Origin: Polaromonas sp.
GTDB lineage: Bacteria > Pseudomonadota > Gammaproteobacteria > Burkholderiales > Burkholderiaceae_C
NCBI GenBank assembly: GCA_028292345.1
Contig: JAQGMN010000087.1
Span: 1 to 9,480, forward strand
Direction: 5' to 3'
Length of the DNA: 9,480 nt
Within the stretch, counting starts at the first letter, position 1; the number at the start of each line of letters is the position of its first letter. The position numbers and the translations under genes were made by a program. Positions 8,141 to 9,480 of the stretch are shown one piece after another. The notes beneath the pieces were generated by a model. It made no database searches. It saw only the letters and a list, made by a program, of their open reading frames with translations, and had not been told where the DNA came from.

Positions 8141-9163
8141 TCAGCCGGCCTGTCCTGTTTCGCCCATGACGCGCACCAGCGGCTTTCCGGCCAGCCAGGC
8201 CGTCAGGCATTCGCTCACGCCCGTGGCGAAACGCGCGAACACCGGCTCGGCGACAAAGCCCAGGTGCGGCGTCAGCAGCACGTTGGGCAACTGGCGCAGC
8301 GGCGAATCCAGCGGCAGCGGCTCGACATCGAACACGTCGAGCGCGGCAAAACCCGGCCGGCCCTGTTCGAGCGCGCCGACCAGCGCTTCGGTGTCGATCA
8401 ATGCCGACCGCGAGGTGTTGACCAGCAGGCTGTCCGGCCGCATCAAGCCCAGATGCCGCGCATCGAGCAGGTGGCGCGTGGCCGGGGTCGGCACCAGGTG
8501 CAGGCTGACGACCTTGGACGTCGCCAGCAGTTCCTCCAGCGGCACGGCCAGGGCGCCATGCACGGCGGCGCGCTCGGGCGTCATGCGCGGGCTCCAGGCG
8601 ATGACCTTCATGCCCAGCGCCTGGCCCACCCGGGCCACGCGGCCGCCGATTTCGCCCAGGCCGACCAGGCCGAGCGTCTGGCCGTGCAGCACGCCGGCCA
8701 GCGGCAGCGCGGCATCGGGCCGCCACTGGCCCCGGCGCAGCAGCGCGGTCTGGGTCTCCAGCTGGCGCGTGGCGGCCAGGATCAGGGCCCAGGTCATCTC
8801 GCAGGTGCTGTCCTTGGACGGCCCCCATTCGGTGTGGCTGACCGGAATGCCCCGCGCCGCCAGCGCGGCCAGGTCCAGCGTGGTGTTGCGCGTGCCGGTG
8901 AAAATGACATAGCGCAGCCTGGGCAGCCGGGCCAGCAGAGCCGCGTCAAACGGCGTGCGGTCGCGCACCAGCACCACCGCATCGGCATCCTTCAGCGCAT
9001 CAACCAGCGCCTGACCACTCAGCGGCTGGTGATGCAGCGTCACATCGGCCAGCGCTTTGATGGGCGCCCAGTCCACCAGCCGCCGCAGCGCCTGCTCGGC
9101 GTCGCCCACGACGACGATGGCCGGGCGGGCGCTTGGCACGGAAGGGTTCGCAGGCGCGTTCAT
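8141..9163 (-). CDS. D-2-hydroxyacid dehydrogenase family protein
   Basis: A 340-residue NAD(P)-dependent oxidoreductase of the phosphoglycerate dehydrogenase/formate dehydrogenase-like superfamily, which interconverts 2-keto acids and D-2-hydroxyacids. The Rossmann motif GLGEIGG is at 168-174. The catalytic triad is R252 (NTSRSALID), E281 (FDVEP) and H300 (LTPHLG), all in the expected order. At the end of the second nucleotide-binding strand, where NAD enzymes usually carry Asp, the sequence reads AWSPR (189-193), so coenzyme preference is uncertain. Length and domain order are normal. Its ATG overlaps the stop of the upstream MmgE/PrpD gene as ATGA, implying translational coupling and a joint role in catabolism of a hydroxy or branched carboxylic acid. 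The substrate cannot be read from the sequence, and no specific gene name is justified. Confidence 0.9.
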   Translation of the reverse strand: MNAPANPSVPSARPAIVVVGDAEQALRRLVDWAPIKALADVTLHHQPLSGQALVDALKDADAVVLVRDRTPFDAALLARLPRLRYVIFTGTRNTTLDLAALAARGIPVSHTEWGPSKDSTCEMTWALILAATRQLETQTALLRRGQWRPDAALPLAGVLHGQTLGLVGLGEIGGRVARVGQALGMKVIAWSPRMTPERAAVHGALAVPLEELLATSKVVSLHLVPTPATRHLLDARHLGLMRPDSLLVNTSRSALIDTEALVGALEQGRPGFAALDVFDVEPLPLDSPLRQLPNVLLTPHLGFVAEPVFARFATGVSECLTAWLAGKPLVRVMGETGQAG

Positions 9164-9480
9164 GCCTGCGGCACCGCCAGCGCGGCCAGTGCGCGCAGGT
9201 CGGGGGCTGAGGCAAGCTTCCAGCAGGCGCTGATCAGTTCGGCGGTAGGGGCCGCGCCCAGCACCGGGTCCGACAGGCCATGGAATTTGGCTTCCAGGTT
9301 CGCATCGGTCATCGGGTTTTGCAGCGAGCCGATGGCATGCTCGACAAACACATGGACCCGGCTGCCGTCCTTGAGCACCGCCGTCACGTCGGCGCTGGCC
9401 TCGTCGATCGAGTCATCGACCGTCGCCACCACCTTGCGGCGCAGCGCGACCATGTCGGCGCGGTTCACCACCTCGTCGGA
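9160..9480 (-). CDS. MmgE/PrpD-family protein, C-terminal part (runs off the window)
   Basis: Only the last 106 codons and the TGA stop are present; the frame is open to the window edge at 9480, so the start is missing. The segment has the typical end of the MmgE/PrpD family (2-methylcitrate dehydratase and relatives): VTAVLKDGSRV, then a segment around NPMTDANLEAKF, and a terminal helix near PDLRALAAL. Members dehydrate 2-methylcitrate, isomerise cis-aconitate or itaconate-type acids, or have unknown substrates. The catalytic residues lie in the missing N-terminal domain. It is the upstream partner of the D-2-hydroxyacid dehydrogenase, overlapping it by 4 bp. A role in propionate metabolism (prpD) is possible, but prpB and prpC are not visible, so I leave the name open. 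Confidence 0.82.
   Translation of the reverse strand, partial: SDEVVNRADMVALRRKVVATVDDSIDEASADVTAVLKDGSRVHVFVEHAIGSLQNPMTDANLEAKFHGLSDPVLGAAPTAELISACWKLASAPDLRALAALAVPQA

Overview
The window looks like chromosomal DNA of a high-GC betaproteobacterium, most likely a Comamonadaceae-type Burkholderiales (Polaromonas, Variovorax or Rhodoferax-like). This rests on codon use and on the style of the proteins (E. coli-type NDH-2, AcnA, DalD-like polyol dehydrogenase, and a MmgE/PrpD plus D-2-hydroxyacid dehydrogenase pair). It is an inference, because no rRNA or other marker gene is present. No insertion sequence, integrase, CRISPR array or phage gene is visible.

Layout. Positions 1-171 hold a complete tRNA-Ser(CGA) with a -10 element and a clear intrinsic terminator. 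Positions 172-484 hold no gene I can support. ndh (type II NADH:quinone dehydrogenase) runs forward at 485-1792. A single-domain response regulator runs in reverse at 1898-2278, convergent with ndh. It diverges from acnA (forward, 2607-5564) across a 328-bp spacer with a 9-bp direct repeat and a 7+7 inverted repeat. acnA converges on a reverse DalD-type polyol dehydrogenase (5607-7007). A reverse-facing terminator lies only 30 nt upstream of the dalD start codon. A small reverse lipoprotein gene follows (7318-7737), then a 403-bp spacer with two strong hairpins. The right end is a reverse operon of at least two genes: a truncated MmgE/PrpD-family gene (9160-9480) overlapping a D-2-hydroxyacid dehydrogenase gene (8141-9163) by ATGA.

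Function. Most of the content is central and peripheral carbon metabolism: NADH oxidation into the quinone pool, the citrate/isocitrate step, polyol oxidation and hydroxyacid turnover. The genes do not form one pathway, and most junctions are convergent or divergent. I do not see an undescribed multi-gene system. The points most worth following up are non-coding structure (the terminator in the dalD leader, the 50-nt near-perfect hairpin at 8038-8087, a forward terminator with no forward gene) and the extra segments in AcnA: a 42-residue excess ahead of its first cluster cysteine, and a 45-residue tail ending in an FPASD motif.
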